Assembly: GCF_016583575.1 (NCBI RefSeq)
Contig: NZ_NRRG01000013.1
Span: 1-64,000 of the forward strand
Reading direction: 5' to 3'
DNA length: 64,000 nt
Source: Thiocystis violacea
Lineage (GTDB): Bacteria > Pseudomonadota > Gammaproteobacteria > Chromatiales > Chromatiaceae
The notes under the pieces are model-generated. The model did no database searches. It saw only the letters and a program-made list of their open reading frames with translations, and was not told where the DNA came from. Both the position numbers and the translations under genes were made by a program. Within the stretch, counting starts at the first letter, position 1. Every line of letters starts with the position of its first letter. Below, piece by piece: positions 45,760-56,118 of this stretch.

Positions 45760-47858
45760 TCCCTCATCACGGCGCGGGGGCTGTTGCCCCGCTGCATCTG
45801 GAGACCATCGGCCAGGATTCGCGCCGCCTCCTCGACCTCGATGCGCGCGATCACCTTGCGCTGGGCATCGAGCGCGTCCTCGTCGACCTGCTCGGCGTCC
45901 TCGTCGACCGGGGCGATTCCGCGCGAGCGCAGGAAATGATCCTGATCCTCCTTGAAGCGTCGATTGCGCAGGTCATCCTCGGCGCGCCGGTCGCGCTCGC
46001 GCAGCGAGACCCGCTTCTGTTCCTCGACCTCGCGCACCAGCCGGCTGCGTTCGGTCAGCATCTTGAACCCCTGATCCCCGGCCACCCGATCGGCGGACAG
46101 ACGCGCCAGCGCGTCGAAACGCATCTCGCCGGCCTTCTTGAAGTTCGCGGGATCGATCCGGGTCCAGGGCAGCGCGTTGTCGAGCGAGCGTTCGCCATGC
46201 TCGGTCATGTATTCCGCGCTCGGGAAGCGGATATCCGGCTCCACGCCGCGCAGTTGGGTACTGCCTCCGCTGATCCGGAAGAACTCGGCCATGGTCAGGC
46301 GCAGACGCCCCAGATCGGACTGGCCGCCCGGAACATAGCGGTTGAGGTCGATCAGGGTCTGGACCGTGCCCTTGCCGAAAGTCGGCTCGCCGATGACCAG
46401 ACCGCGTCCGTAATCCTGGATGGCGGCGGCGAAGATTTCGGAGGCCGAGGCGCTCTCGCGATCGACCAGCACCGCCAGCGGACCGGTATAGGCCACGCCG
46501 GGATCCGTGTCGGCCTCGAGCTCGATCTTGCCGAAGGCGTCCTTGACCTGAACCACCGGCCCGGTGTCGATGAAGAGCCCGGTGAGCGAGGTCGCCTCGG
46601 CCAGCGAGCCGCCCCCGTTGCCGCGCAGGTCGATCAGGATGCCGTCGACCCCGCGCATGACCAGATCATTGATCAGTCGGCGCACATCGCGCGTGGTGCT
46701 GCGGAAATCGACGGCCCCGGCGCCCTCGGCGTCGAAATCACGGTAGAAGGCCGGGATCTCGATCACGCCGATCCTGATTCCAGGTCCATTGGTGAGATCC
46801 TCCACCAGATCGCTCTTGGCGGCCTGATCCTCCAGCTTGATCTCGTTGCGCACCAGCGACACCTCGCGCGCGTGCCTGGCCGAGCCGCTGGTCTTGGGCA
46901 GGAGCTGAAGTCGCACCACCGAGCCCTTGGGGCCACGGATCTTGTCGACCACGTCCTCGAGCCGCCAGCCGACCACGTCCTCCATGGCGCCATCCAGCCC
47001 CTGGGCGACCCCGACGATCTGGTCGCCCGCGTGGACCTGCCCCGAGTCGCGCGCCGGACCGCCCGGAACCGTGCTCTGGACGACCGTGTACTCATTGTCC
47101 GAGCGCAGCACCGCGCCGATCCCCTCCAGCGACAGCTTCATGCTGATGTCGAAGTTCTCCGAGGTGCTCGGCGACATATAGCTGGTGTGGGGTTCGAGGG
47201 TCTCGGTGTAGGCGTTCATGAAGGCTTGAAAGACATCGCCGCCCTTGAACTGATGGATCCGTCGGGCGAGTCCTTCGTAGCGCTTGCGCAGCCGGTCGCG
47301 GATCTCCTCGTCCGGCTTGTCGGCGAGCCGCAGCGAGAGGAAATCGTTCTTGACCCGCTTGCGCCAGCGCTCGTCGAGCTCGGCGCTTTCCGCCGCCCAA
47401 CCGGTCTCCGGGGATTCGAAGACGAAGGTCTCGGCCACGTTGAAGTCGAACTTGCCGTCGAGGAGCTTGAGCGCGTGGGCGACGCGCTCGTCCACGCGCA
47501 TGCGATAGACACGGAAGATGTCGAAGGCGATATCCAACTCGCCCCGCCGCAGGCTTTCGTCGAGATTGCGCGAGCCGTTCTGGAAACGGTCGACATCGCG
47601 CGCCAGGAAAAAGGTGCGGTTCGGGTCCAGTGCCTTCAGATACCTCTCCAGGACGGACTGGGCGAAGGACCGATCGAGCGAGACCTTGCGATAGTGATAG
47701 CGCTCCAGAACCTTGTTGATCACGATCGCCGCCCTGGTCTGACCGGGGTTCGGAAAAAGCTCCGACAAAGGCACCGGGTGCGGCGCCGCCAGGGCCGCCG
47801 TCGCCATGGTCAGCGCAATGACGAACAGGAGCGGCAACTGGAAAAGACGCTGTCTCAT
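45756..47858 (-). CDS. prc: Tail-specific (C-terminal processing) periplasmic protease Prc
   Basis: 700 residues from the ATG at 47858, where the signal peptide starts (MRQRLFQLPLLFVIALTMAT). The N-terminal DUF3340-like helical domain (about 40-230) precedes a PDZ domain (about 235-330, with SLEGIGAVL and GQVHAGDQIVGVAQG) and the S41 peptidase core. The catalytic Ser lies in DRESASASEIFAAA and the Lys in GEPTFGKGTVQ. A DUF3340-like C-terminal tail ends at NSPRAVMRD. Prc trims or degrades periplasmic proteins with non-polar C-termini and helps control peptidoglycan hydrolases. Upstream frame to 48071 overlaps def and is rejected. Confidence 0.95.
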   Translation of the reverse strand: MRQRLFQLPLLFVIALTMATAALAAPHPVPLSELFPNPGQTRAAIVINKVLERYHYRKVSLDRSFAQSVLERYLKALDPNRTFFLARDVDRFQNGSRNLDESLRRGELDIAFDIFRVYRMRVDERVAHALKLLDGKFDFNVAETFVFESPETGWAAESAELDERWRKRVKNDFLSLRLADKPDEEIRDRLRKRYEGLARRIHQFKGGDVFQAFMNAYTETLEPHTSYMSPSTSENFDISMKLSLEGIGAVLRSDNEYTVVQSTVPGGPARDSGQVHAGDQIVGVAQGLDGAMEDVVGWRLEDVVDKIRGPKGSVVRLQLLPKTSGSARHAREVSLVRNEIKLEDQAAKSDLVEDLTNGPGIRIGVIEIPAFYRDFDAEGAGAVDFRSTTRDVRRLINDLVMRGVDGILIDLRGNGGGSLAEATSLTGLFIDTGPVVQVKDAFGKIELEADTDPGVAYTGPLAVLVDRESASASEIFAAAIQDYGRGLVIGEPTFGKGTVQTLIDLNRYVPGGQSDLGRLRLTMAEFFRISGGSTQLRGVEPDIRFPSAEYMTEHGERSLDNALPWTRIDPANFKKAGEMRFDALARLSADRVAGDQGFKMLTERSRLVREVEEQKRVSLRERDRRAEDDLRNRRFKEDQDHFLRSRGIAPVDEDAEQVDEDALDAQRKVIARIEVEEAARILADGLQMQRGNSPRAVMRD

Positions 47859-47979
47859 GAGCTGTACTCTTTCAAGGATGGCGATTCCGTCCATGCGGCG
47901 CCTGACCAGCGGAATGACGGATAGCTTTGTAAAATAAGGTGCTCGGGAAGCATCTCGGTTGGGTGAGATCGTCTGGGCA

Positions 47980-48483
47980 TCAGGACTTGTAGACCTTGCG
48001 CCGATAGAGATCCGTTCTTCGGCTGACCACCCGATCGACGAACAGTAGGCCGTCGAGATGATCCAGTTCATGTTGGACCGCGCGCGCCTCGAATCCTTCC
48101 ATTTCGTACTCCCGCTCCACGCCCTCGGGATCCTGGGTCTTGAGACGAATCTGGGTCGCGCGGATCACGTTCCCGGTGTAGTCGGGCACGGAGAGACAGC
48201 CCTCGCGGCCCATGGCATAGCCCTCCCAATGCACGATCTCCGGGTTCACCAACACCAGATGTCCATGATTGGGCGTCTTGGGCCGACCTGAAAGGTCCAG
48301 GATGACGAGGCGCTGAAAACGACCGACCTGAGGCGCCGCGATTCCGACCGCGGCGGGACCGGCGAGGCGCGTCTCCTCCAGGTCGGCGACGAAGTCCCGC
48401 AGCTCCTGGTCGAACAGGGTGACCGGCTCGGAGACCTGCTTGAGACGCGGGTCGGGGAGCCTGAGAATATCCAGAATCGCCAT
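47980..48483 (-). CDS. def: Peptide deformylase
   Basis: 167 residues, normal length for type 1B. The three motifs are AVGIAAPQ (residues 45-52), EGCLS with metal-ligand Cys96, and QHELDHLDG with His138, Glu139 and His142. It removes the formyl group from nascent N-termini and uses Fe2+. Unlike many genomes, fmt is not adjacent; the gene lies four bases after the gcvR-like gene and before prc in the same minus-strand run. Confidence 0.95.
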   Translation of the reverse strand: MAILDILRLPDPRLKQVSEPVTLFDQELRDFVADLEETRLAGPAAVGIAAPQVGRFQRLVILDLSGRPKTPNHGHLVLVNPEIVHWEGYAMGREGCLSVPDYTGNVIRATQIRLKTQDPEGVEREYEMEGFEARAVQHELDHLDGLLFVDRVVSRRTDLYRRKVYKS

Positions 48484-48486
48484 GGG

Positions 48487-49008
48487 TCAACCGATCATCA
48501 CGTCCACGGGAGAAACATCCACCGAAACATCCCGGCCGGCCAGGACCGCGAGCGCGTCCGTGAGCGACTCAAGCGTCCGATCCGAATAGCCCTGGATGTT
48601 CATGATATAGATGGGGCGCTCGTGGCCACCCGCGACGTCGGACTCCAGTTCCAGGATATTGAATCCCTGATTGGCTAGGATCTCGGTCACGTCGGCCACG
48701 ATCCCGGCGCGGTCGGCCCCCATCACCCGCACCTGATAGTTCGGAACCAGGTGCTGATGCAATCCGCCGCCGAGCGGATCCAGATGCACCCGCAGCCCCA
48801 GTTCCTCGGCGACCGGCGCCAGCGCGCCGAGCACCTTCTCGTCCGTGCCGCCGCCACTCACCATCAGCATGATGGTGAAGTTGCCGCCCAGCCGAATCAT
48901 GGAGGCCTCGCCCAGATTGCAGCCGCTCTGGTAGAGGACACGGGTCACGCGCGAGACGATGCCGGGGCGATCGGCGCCCACCAAGGTCAAGAGATTCCAG
49001 TCAGACAT
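48487..49008 (-). CDS. Double-ACT-domain protein, GcvR-like
   Basis: 173 residues consisting of two ACT domains: WNLLTLVGADRPGIVSRVTR (1-80) and YQVRVMGADRAGIVADVTEI (about 90-165). The layout is that of GcvR, which in Escherichia coli blocks GcvA activation of the glycine cleavage operon; many homologues are only annotated as ACT proteins. No gcv gene is near, so the target is unknown. It overlaps pgeF by eight bases. Confidence 0.8.
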   Translation of the reverse strand: MSDWNLLTLVGADRPGIVSRVTRVLYQSGCNLGEASMIRLGGNFTIMLMVSGGGTDEKVLGALAPVAEELGLRVHLDPLGGGLHQHLVPNYQVRVMGADRAGIVADVTEILANQGFNILELESDVAGGHERPIYIMNIQGYSDRTLESLTDALAVLAGRDVSVDVSPVDVMIG

Positions 49009-49777
49009 GGCTTGAGTTACTCCCGTTCGAGTCGTCCGGGGCGAGCCAGATCAGGCTCGCCATGCGACCGGTCGTACCGTCGCGCCGGTAGGAAAAAAAG
49101 CGTCGCGGTTGCGAGAAGGTGCAGTCTCCGCCGCCATGGACGCGCTCGACGCCGAGTCGGGCGAGCCGCCGTCGGGTCAGCAGGAAAAGATCGGCCAGCC
49201 AGCGGTCCCGGCCTTCCGCCGCCGGACTTGGACGAAAGGCGGCGGCGCTGTCGGGGTCCGCCGCGACGAAGCGCGCCCGCACCTCGGGGCCGACCTCGAA
49301 GGCGTCGGGTCCGATCGCCGGCCCCATCCAGGCGAGCAGACGCTCGGGCGCCACACCCATGGCCAGGACCGCGCTCTCGACGACGCCATCGGCGAGACCG
49401 CGCCAGCCGGCGTGAACCGCCGCGACCCGGCTCCCCCGGTCATCGCAGAGCAGTAGCGGCAGACAGTCGGCGGTCATGACCACGCAGACCGCGCCCGACT
49501 CGGTCGCGATGGACCCGTCGGCCTCGGGGATCGCCCCGCCCTCCCCGGCCTGGACGACCCTCCGACCATGGACCTGTCGCAGCCAGGCGGGCGTCGCGGG
49601 CAATCCGAGGTGGGCGCACAGGGCCTCGCGGTTGCGCTCGACCCGCCGCGGATCGTCGCCGACATGGTCGCCCAGATTCAGGCTTTCGAAGGCGTCGCGG
49701 CTGATGCCGCCCGCGCGTTGGGTGGAGCAGGCCCGCACCCGCGCCGGCGCGGGCCAATCAGGCTCGATGAGATCCAT
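49001..49777 (-). CDS. pgeF: Purine nucleoside phosphorylase/laccase-domain protein PgeF (YfiH)
   Basis: 258 residues. Conserved blocks of the multicopper-polyphenol-oxidase-like (COG1496) family: TADCLPLLLCDD, VAAVHAGWRGL and GPAIGPDAFEVG, including the Cys/His zinc site. In Escherichia coli YfiH (PgeF) it prevents misincorporation of serine into peptidoglycan precursors; others report adenosine phosphorylase activity. It overlaps rluD by 20 bases upstream and the ACT gene downstream, the frequent rluD-pgeF pairing in Proteobacteria. Confidence 0.92.
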   Translation of the reverse strand: MDLIEPDWPAPARVRACSTQRAGGISRDAFESLNLGDHVGDDPRRVERNREALCAHLGLPATPAWLRQVHGRRVVQAGEGGAIPEADGSIATESGAVCVVMTADCLPLLLCDDRGSRVAAVHAGWRGLADGVVESAVLAMGVAPERLLAWMGPAIGPDAFEVGPEVRARFVAADPDSAAAFRPSPAAEGRDRWLADLFLLTRRRLARLGVERVHGGGDCTFSQPRRFFSYRRDGTTGRMASLIWLAPDDSNGSNSSHV

Positions 49778-50738
49778 CGGCCACCTCGCGTCGAAAGAGA
49801 TCCAGGAGTCCGGCGAGATCCGACGCCATCGGCGTCTCCCATTGCATCTCCTCGCCGGTCTCGGGGTGGATCAGCCCCAGACGGAGCGCGTGCAGCGCCT
49901 GACGCGGAAACCCCTGAAGCGCGGCGGTCAGATCCGGATGACAGCCGCTCGGCGGTCTCGGTCGCGCGCCATAGGTCCGATCACCGACGAGCGGATGATG
50001 GATGTGGGCCATGTGCACGCGGATCTGGTGCGTGCGGCCGGTCTCCAGCTCCACCGCCAGCAGACTGTGTCCGGGATAGGACTCCAGGATGCGGTAGTGG
50101 CTGACCGCCTCCCGGCCATGGGGAACGACCGCCATCTTGACGCGCTGGGTCGGATGGCGACCGATGGGCGCCTCGATGCGTCCGCCGGCGACCAGGTTTC
50201 CCGTCACCAAGGCCCGATATTCCCGATGCACCCGCCGCGCCTGGAGTTGCTCGACCAGCGACTTGTGGGCTCCCAGCGTCTTGGCCACCACCAGCAGACC
50301 GCTGGTGTCCTTGTCGAGACGGTGGACGATCCCCGCGCGCGGCAGGGCCGCCAGGCTGGGGGCATGATGCAGGAGGGCATTCTGGAGCGTTCCATCGCGA
50401 TTTCCGGCGGCCGGATGGACGACCAGCCCCGCGGGCTTGTCGATCACCAGCAGGTGCTCGTCCTCGTGAACCAGATTCAGCGCGATCGCCTGGGGCCGGT
50501 GCTCGTCCATGACGACGAGTTCAGCCTGGACACGGATGGATTCACCACCCCAGACCTTGTCGCGACCCCGGCGAGGCCGGTCATCGACCAGAACCTGTCC
50601 GGCTTCGATCCAACGCTGCAGCCGACCGCGCGAGAATTCCGGAAGCAGCTTGGCCAGAACCTGATCGAGGCGACCGCCGGCGAGGTCGGGCTGGACCCGG
50701 ACCAAACGCCTGACGGTTTCGGAGGACATCGGCTTCAT
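49758..50738 (-). CDS. rluD: 23S rRNA pseudouridine(1911/1915/1917) synthase RluD
   Basis: 326 residues. An S4 RNA-binding domain (about 20-80, RLDQVLAKLLPEFSRGRLQR) precedes the RluA-type catalytic domain with the HRLDKDTSG motif, catalytic Asp142. Other marks are LVIDKPAGLVVHPAAGN and RTHQIRVHMAHIHHPLVGD. It modifies helix 69 of 23S rRNA. The ATG at 50738 is adopted; Met4 at 50729 is an alternative. It is divergent from bamD, as is common in Gammaproteobacteria. Confidence 0.95.
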   Translation of the reverse strand: MKPMSSETVRRLVRVQPDLAGGRLDQVLAKLLPEFSRGRLQRWIEAGQVLVDDRPRRGRDKVWGGESIRVQAELVVMDEHRPQAIALNLVHEDEHLLVIDKPAGLVVHPAAGNRDGTLQNALLHHAPSLAALPRAGIVHRLDKDTSGLLVVAKTLGAHKSLVEQLQARRVHREYRALVTGNLVAGGRIEAPIGRHPTQRVKMAVVPHGREAVSHYRILESYPGHSLLAVELETGRTHQIRVHMAHIHHPLVGDRTYGARPRPPSGCHPDLTAALQGFPRQALHALRLGLIHPETGEEMQWETPMASDLAGLLDLFRREVADGSHRA

Positions 50739-50848
50739 TCAATCACGGCCAGCGGTGGCGGGCGTGGACGGGCGACGCATGGCCATGCGCTCGTATTCCG
50801 CTGGCTTCGGGTATACTGGGATCGGTTTGAAACAGGTATTCATTCGAC

Positions 50849-51676
50849 ATGCCACGAACGTTATCACGATTGCCCGCGCTCTTGCTCGCCATGACGCTCG
50901 CCGGATGCGGGATATTCGGCAAGGAAATCGATCCCACCGAGGGCTGGAGCGCCTCCAAGCTTTATTCCGAGGCGGCTTCCGAACTCGATGCCGGATCCTA
51001 CAAACGTTCCGTCGAGTTGTATCAGAAGCTCGAGGCCAGATATCCCTTCGGCCGTTACGCCATGCAGGCGCAATTGGATGTCGCCTACGCGCACTACCGC
51101 GCCGATGAGCCGGAAGACGCCATCGCGGCGGCCGATCGCTTCATCAAGCTCTATCCTCAGAATCCCTATGTGGACTATGCCTACTATCTGAAGGGGATCG
51201 TGAATTACAACCGCAGCGTCGGCTTCCTGGACCGCTTCATCCCGACCGACGCCTCGCAGCGCGACCCCGGCTCGGCCCTGGACGCCTTCAAGGATTTCGC
51301 GGCGCTCGTCGAACGCTTCCCAAACAGCAAATATTCCGAGGATGCCCGCCAGCGCATGGTCTATCTGCGCGGCAACCTAGCCATGAACGAGGTCAATGTC
51401 GCGCGCTACTACATGAAGCGGGGGGCCTATCTGGCGGCGGCCAACCGCGCGAACCATGTCATCGAGCATTATCAGCGAACCAGCGCCGTGGACGACGCGC
51501 TCGAGGTGCTGATCGATGCCTACCGCGCGCTGGGGAAGGATGATCTGGCCGCGGATGCCAAGCGCGTACTCGATGCCAATCGTCAGTCCGGTCGTTTCAT
51601 CGCCGACGAACCCGAGCCCGAGAAACCCGACCTGGCCCGCAAGCTCTGGGATTACCTCAAACTCGACGAGAACTGA
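50849..51676 (+). CDS. bamD: Outer membrane protein assembly factor BamD
   Basis: 275 residues. Lipoprotein signal with lipobox LAGC (Cys20), then TPR-type helices: LYSEAASELDAGSYKRSVEL, RYPFGRYAMQAQLDVAYAHY, RFIKLYPQNPYVDYAYYLKG and VARYYMKRGAYLAAANRANH. BamD is an essential lipoprotein of the BAM complex that inserts beta-barrel proteins into the outer membrane. TamA and TamB at 19-25 kb act in the same general process. A -10-like TATACT occurs upstream near 50813. It converges with glnB over two hairpins. Confidence 0.95.
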   Translation: MPRTLSRLPALLLAMTLAGCGIFGKEIDPTEGWSASKLYSEAASELDAGSYKRSVELYQKLEARYPFGRYAMQAQLDVAYAHYRADEPEDAIAAADRFIKLYPQNPYVDYAYYLKGIVNYNRSVGFLDRFIPTDASQRDPGSALDAFKDFAALVERFPNSKYSEDARQRMVYLRGNLAMNEVNVARYYMKRGAYLAAANRANHVIEHYQRTSAVDDALEVLIDAYRALGKDDLAADAKRVLDANRQSGRFIADEPEPEKPDLARKLWDYLKLDEN

Positions 51677-51682
51677 GGACTT

Positions 51683-51742
51683 CCGCCCGAACCTCGGGCG
51701 GAGACGCCCCGCCGTCCAGCCCGAAGGTCTCGGGCCGGACGG
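51683..51742. terminator. Two GC-rich hairpins between convergent bamD and glnB
   Basis: CCGCCCGA/TCGGGCGG (51683-51701, three-base loop) and CCGTCCAGCCCGA/TCGGGCCGGACGG (51712-51742, one mismatch) are stacked in the 75-base space between two convergent genes. Neither is followed by T-runs. A bidirectional terminator is the simplest reading. Confidence 0.65.
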
Positions 51743-51751
51743 GACGACGAC

Positions 51752-52108
<357 letters not shown>

Positions 52109-52177
52109 TCACGACCTAGTCAAACCGAAAGTATAGGTTCGCGACCATATTGATGAACAGCAGCCCAGGTAGGGTAC

Positions 52178-53785
52178 TTAGAAACCGCTGGTGATGGGAT
52201 AACGCCGATCCCGTCCGAACGCCCGGCGCGAAATGCGCACCCCAGGCGGGGCCTGGCGGCGCTTGTATTCGTTGCGATCCACCAGGCGCGTCACCCGACG
52301 CACCACGTCCTCCGGATAACCGAGCGCCACGATCGCTTCGATCCCTTCGTCGTCCTCGATATAGCGCTTGAGGATGGCATCCAAAAGCTCATAGGCGGGA
52401 AGGCTATCCTGATCGGTCTGGTCCGGACGCAGCTCGGCGGACGGCGGGCGTGTCAGCACCCGTCGGGGAATCACCTCCGAGCGGGCGTTCCGGTACTCGG
52501 CCAGCCGATAGACTAACATCTTGGGCACGTCCTTGATGGGCGCGAAGCCACCCGCCATGTCCCCGTAGAGGGTCGCGTAGCCGACCGCCATCTCGCTCTT
52601 GTTGCCCGTGGTCAGCAGGATCCGTCCGGATTTGTTGCTGATCGCCATCAGAATGATCCCGCGACAGCGCGCCTGGATGTTCTCCTCGGTCACGTCCACC
52701 GGTTGACCCGCGAAGACCGGCTCCAGCAGGCCGAGGAAGGACTGGAAGGCCGGCTCGATCGGAACGGTCCGGGTTCCGACGCCCATCCGCCTGGCCTGTT
52801 CGAGGGCATCCTCGTTGCTCATGTCGGCGGTATAGCGCGAGGGCATGAGCACCGCCTCGACCCGCTCGGCACCCAGGGCGTCCACCGCGACCGCGAGGGT
52901 CAGCGCCGAATCGACGCCGCCCGACAGGCCCAGCACGGCCCCGGTGAAGCCGTTCTTGCGGACATAGTCGCGAACCCCGAGCACCAGCGCCTCGTAGATG
53001 GCCTCCTCCTCGCCCGGCGCCGCGCCGACCTCGGCCTCCGAGGCGAGTGGCGATCCGCCCTCCTCGACCGTCAGGGTCAGGGTCGTCTCGACGAACCCCG
53101 GCGCCCGCGCGACGATCCGCCCCGCCGCGTCGACCACGAAGGAGGCCCCATCGAACACCAGCTCGTCCTGACCGCCGACCAGATTAGCGTAAAGGATCGT
53201 CAGTCCATGCTCGCACGCGAGCCGCGACAGCCGGGCCTCGCGCTCCACCGTCTTGCCGGCGTGGAAGGGCGAGGCGTTGAGATTGAGCAGAACCTGGGCA
53301 CCGGCCGCGGCGGCCTGTCGGGTCGGTGCCTCCTGCCAGATGTCCTCGCAGACACTCAGACCGAACCGGATCCCACGATGCTCGAAGACCGTCGCCGAGG
53401 TTCCCGCCTGGAAATAACGCTTCTCGTCGAAAACGCTGTAGTTGGGCAGGGACTGCTTGGCGTACTCGGCGACCACCCGACCATCGCGCAGCACGCCCGC
53501 CATATTGAAAAGACCGGCCGGCGCCCGGCTCGGATAGCCCAGGACCAGGGTGATCCCGGAAACCTCCGACTGGATACGCGCCAGGGCGGTCTCGACCCGC
53601 GCGATGAATTCGGGACGCAGCAGCAGATCCTCGGGCGGATAGCCGGTCAACACCAGCTCCGGGAACACCACCAGATCGGCGCCCGCCTCGCGCGCCCGTC
53701 GGGATTCGGCGATCAGGCGCTCGGCGTTCCCGGCCACGTCCCCGACTAGGGCATTCATCTGCGCGATCTGGATTCGGGAAGCCAA
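52178..53785 (-). CDS. nadE: Glutamine-dependent NAD+ synthetase NadE
   Basis: 535 residues from a TTG at 53785, chosen because AAGGAG lies nine bases upstream; the added residues to 53851 are not conserved. The N-terminal nitrilase-type glutaminase domain (1-270) shows PELVLTGYPPEDLL with catalytic Glu, AKQSLPNYSVFDEKRYF with Lys, and SVCEDIW with Cys. The C-terminal synthetase (about 280-535) has the P-loop LSGGVDSAL and LLTTGNKSEMAVGY. It converts deamido-NAD to NAD with ammonia from glutamine. Located between glnB and sucD. Confidence 0.95.
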   Translation of the reverse strand: MASRIQIAQMNALVGDVAGNAERLIAESRRAREAGADLVVFPELVLTGYPPEDLLLRPEFIARVETALARIQSEVSGITLVLGYPSRAPAGLFNMAGVLRDGRVVAEYAKQSLPNYSVFDEKRYFQAGTSATVFEHRGIRFGLSVCEDIWQEAPTRQAAAAGAQVLLNLNASPFHAGKTVEREARLSRLACEHGLTILYANLVGGQDELVFDGASFVVDAAGRIVARAPGFVETTLTLTVEEGGSPLASEAEVGAAPGEEEAIYEALVLGVRDYVRKNGFTGAVLGLSGGVDSALTLAVAVDALGAERVEAVLMPSRYTADMSNEDALEQARRMGVGTRTVPIEPAFQSFLGLLEPVFAGQPVDVTEENIQARCRGIILMAISNKSGRILLTTGNKSEMAVGYATLYGDMAGGFAPIKDVPKMLVYRLAEYRNARSEVIPRRVLTRPPSAELRPDQTDQDSLPAYELLDAILKRYIEDDEGIEAIVALGYPEDVVRRVTRLVDRNEYKRRQAPPGVRISRRAFGRDRRYPITSGF

Positions 53786-53896
53786 GGTCGGTCGCTCCTT
53801 AGGGAGAAAAAGGGAAATGATCGGGATGAGGGAACGGGAATGGCACGCCAAGTCGGCCGGCGCCGGCGTCGTTGCCGGCCAACTCGAGGCCGCGCC

Positions 53897-54769
53897 TCAG
53901 ATCCCGAGCCGCTCGGCCATGCGCGCGCCCATCCGGGCCGGTGAGCGCACGGTGACGACCCCGGCCGCCTCCAGCGCCGCATACTTGCCCTCGGCCGTGC
54001 CCGCCCCGCCCGTCACGATGGCGCCGGCGTGCCCCATCCGCTTGCCGGCCGGGGCCGTGACGCCGGCGATATAGGCCACCACGGGCTTGGTCAGTTCGGC
54101 TCGAATGACCTCGGCGGCCGCCTCCTCGGCACTCCCGCCGATCTCTCCGACCAGGATGATCCCATCGGTATCCGGATCGCGCTCGAACAGCCTCAGACAG
54201 TCGACGAAATCCAGTCCCTGGATGGGATCGCCGCCGATCCCGACACAGGTGCTCTGACCCAATCCCGCCTCGGTGGTCTGAAACACCGCCTCGTAGGTCA
54301 GGGTTCCCGAGCGCGAGACGATCCCGATCCGGCCCGGCCGATGGATGTTGCCCGGCATGATACCGATTTTGCAGGCGCCGGGGGTAATGACGCCGGGACA
54401 GTTCGGGCCGATCAAGACCGTCTCCGTGCCCGAGAGGGCGGCCTTGACCCGCAGCATGTCCAGGACCGGAATCCCCTCCGTGATGCAGACGATGACCCGG
54501 ATTCCGGCGTCCGCCGCCTCCAGGATGGCATCCGCCGCGAAGCTGGCGGGCACGTAGATCATGGTGGCGTCGGCGCCGGTCTCGCCGACAGCCGCGTGGA
54601 CGGTGTCGAACACCGGCCGGTCGAGGTGGCGCTGGCCACCCTTGCCGGGGGTCACGCCACCGACGAGGTTGGTTCCGTAGGCGATCGCCTGCTCGCTGTG
54701 GAAGGTTCCCTGCCGGCCGGTGAAGCCTTGGCAGATCAGGCGTGTATTCGCGTCGACCAGGATACTCAT
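53897..54769 (-). CDS. sucD: Succinate-CoA ligase (ADP-forming) subunit alpha
   Basis: 290 residues from the ATG at 54769, which overlaps the sucC stop (ATGA). CoA-binding opening [20 protein letters not shown], then [35 protein letters not shown] and [11 protein letters not shown]; the phosphohistidine is in [14 protein letters not shown] (His near 246). It transfers phosphate and CoA in the TCA cycle step between succinyl-CoA and succinate. The long frame to 55393 is a shadow of sucC. The sequence is typical. Confidence 0.96.
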   Translation of the reverse strand: MSILVDANTRLICQGFTGRQGTFHSEQAIAYGTNLVGGVTPGKGGQRHLDRPVFDTVHAAVGETGADATMIYVPASFAADAILEAADAGIRVIVCITEGIPVLDMLRVKAALSGTETVLIGPNCPGVITPGACKIGIMPGNIHRPGRIGIVSRSGTLTYEAVFQTTEAGLGQSTCVGIGGDPIQGLDFVDCLRLFERDPDTDGIILVGEIGGSAEEAAAEVIRAELTKPVVAYIAGVTAPAGKRMGHAGAIVTGGAGTAEGKYAALEAAGVVTVRSPARMGARMAERLGI

Positions 54770-55962
54770 GCCACGCCCTCCCCCAACGCCCGCCCCTCGG
54801 CGCGGCCTGCGGCCACCACCACCTTGTCCGCCGCCTCGCCCAGGCTGCTGGCCGTCTCCAGCGCCAGCCCGCTCTCGGCGAGCATCCGCAAGCCTTGCGG
54901 GGCGTTGGTTCCCTCCAGCCTCGCCACGACCGGGACGCTCACATGCACCTCCCGCACCGCCTGGATGAGACCCTCGGCGATCAGGTCGCAGCGCACGATG
55001 CCACCGAAGATGTTGACCAGGACCGCCTTGACCTTGGGATCGGAGAGAATGAGCTTGAACGCCTCGGCGACCCTGGCCGCGGTGGTTCCGCCACCCACGT
55101 CGAGAAAATTGGCCGGTGCCCCGCCGTGCAGCTTGACCAGATCCATGGTCGCCATCGCCAGTCCAGCCCCATTGACCATGCAGCCGATGTTCCCGTCGAG
55201 GCTGATGTAGTTGAGATCGTGCGCCCTGGCCTCGGCCTCGCGCGCATCCTCCTGGCTCGCGTCGCGCAGGGTTTCGAGTTCCGGATGACGATAGAGGGCG
55301 TTGTCGTCCAGATTCACCTTGGCGTCGAGCGCGACCAGATCGCCGCGGGTGGTCACCACCAGCGGGTTGATCTCCACCAGACTGGCGTCGCACTCGCGAA
55401 ACAATCGATAGAGCCCTTCCATCAGGACACCCAGGGCCTTGATCTGACCCGTCTCCAGTCCGAGCCCGTATCCCAGCCGACGCACCTGATAGGACTGAAC
55501 GCCGACCGCCGGATGCACCCGGACCTTGAGAATGCGCTCGGGCGTCGTGGCCGCCACGGTCTCGATATCCATCCCACCGGCCGCCGAGGCGACGAACAGG
55601 ACCCGCTCGGAGGCGCGATCCACCAGCAGACTCAGATAGAGTTCGCGGGCGATTTCGGTTGGCTGTTCGATCAGAAGGCGCGTCACCGGCAGACCGTCCG
55701 GCCCGCTCTGATGGGTCACCAGGCGTGATCCCAGCAGGCGTCGCGCCTCCGACTCGACCTGATCGGCGCTCTCGACCAGACGGACACCGCCCGCCTTGCC
55801 GCGCCCGCCGGCCTGGACCTGGGCCTTGACGACCCAGCGCGAGCCGCCCAGCTCGCCGCAGGCGGCCCGTGCCGCCTCGGGCGTGGTCACCACGACCCCA
55901 TCGGGGACCGGGATCGCCTCTTGCCTAAAGAGCTGCTTGGCTTGAAATTCGTGTAAATTCAT
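54766..55962 (-). CDS. sucC: Succinate-CoA ligase (ADP-forming) subunit beta
   Basis: 398 residues from the ATG at 55962. [20 protein letters not shown] and [20 protein letters not shown] are the ATP-grasp opening, followed by [20 protein letters not shown] and [20 protein letters not shown] and the CoA-ligase domain [16 protein letters not shown]. It partners SucD, encoded immediately downstream. The frame remains open upstream to 58122, but that sequence is antisense to pilS and is rejected. It is divergent from pilS. Confidence 0.96.
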   Translation of the reverse strand: MNLHEFQAKQLFRQEAIPVPDGVVVTTPEAARAACGELGGSRWVVKAQVQAGGRGKAGGVRLVESADQVESEARRLLGSRLVTHQSGPDGLPVTRLLIEQPTEIARELYLSLLVDRASERVLFVASAAGGMDIETVAATTPERILKVRVHPAVGVQSYQVRRLGYGLGLETGQIKALGVLMEGLYRLFRECDASLVEINPLVVTTRGDLVALDAKVNLDDNALYRHPELETLRDASQEDAREAEARAHDLNYISLDGNIGCMVNGAGLAMATMDLVKLHGGAPANFLDVGGGTTAARVAEAFKLILSDPKVKAVLVNIFGGIVRCDLIAEGLIQAVREVHVSVPVVARLEGTNAPQGLRMLAESGLALETASSLGEAADKVVVAAGRAEGRALGEGVA

Positions 55963-56118
55963 TCGCTCGTCCGAGATCCCAGTGACCGAATTGAGACGCG
56001 AGGCGCCGTACCCGCCCGACCCGCGCCAGGGTAAGCATCGATTCGGAGCAACCGCCACAAGCTCGCCGGACTCCGTCGCATGGCCCGGCCAGGCCAATTC
56101 TGATCTAATCAAACGGGT

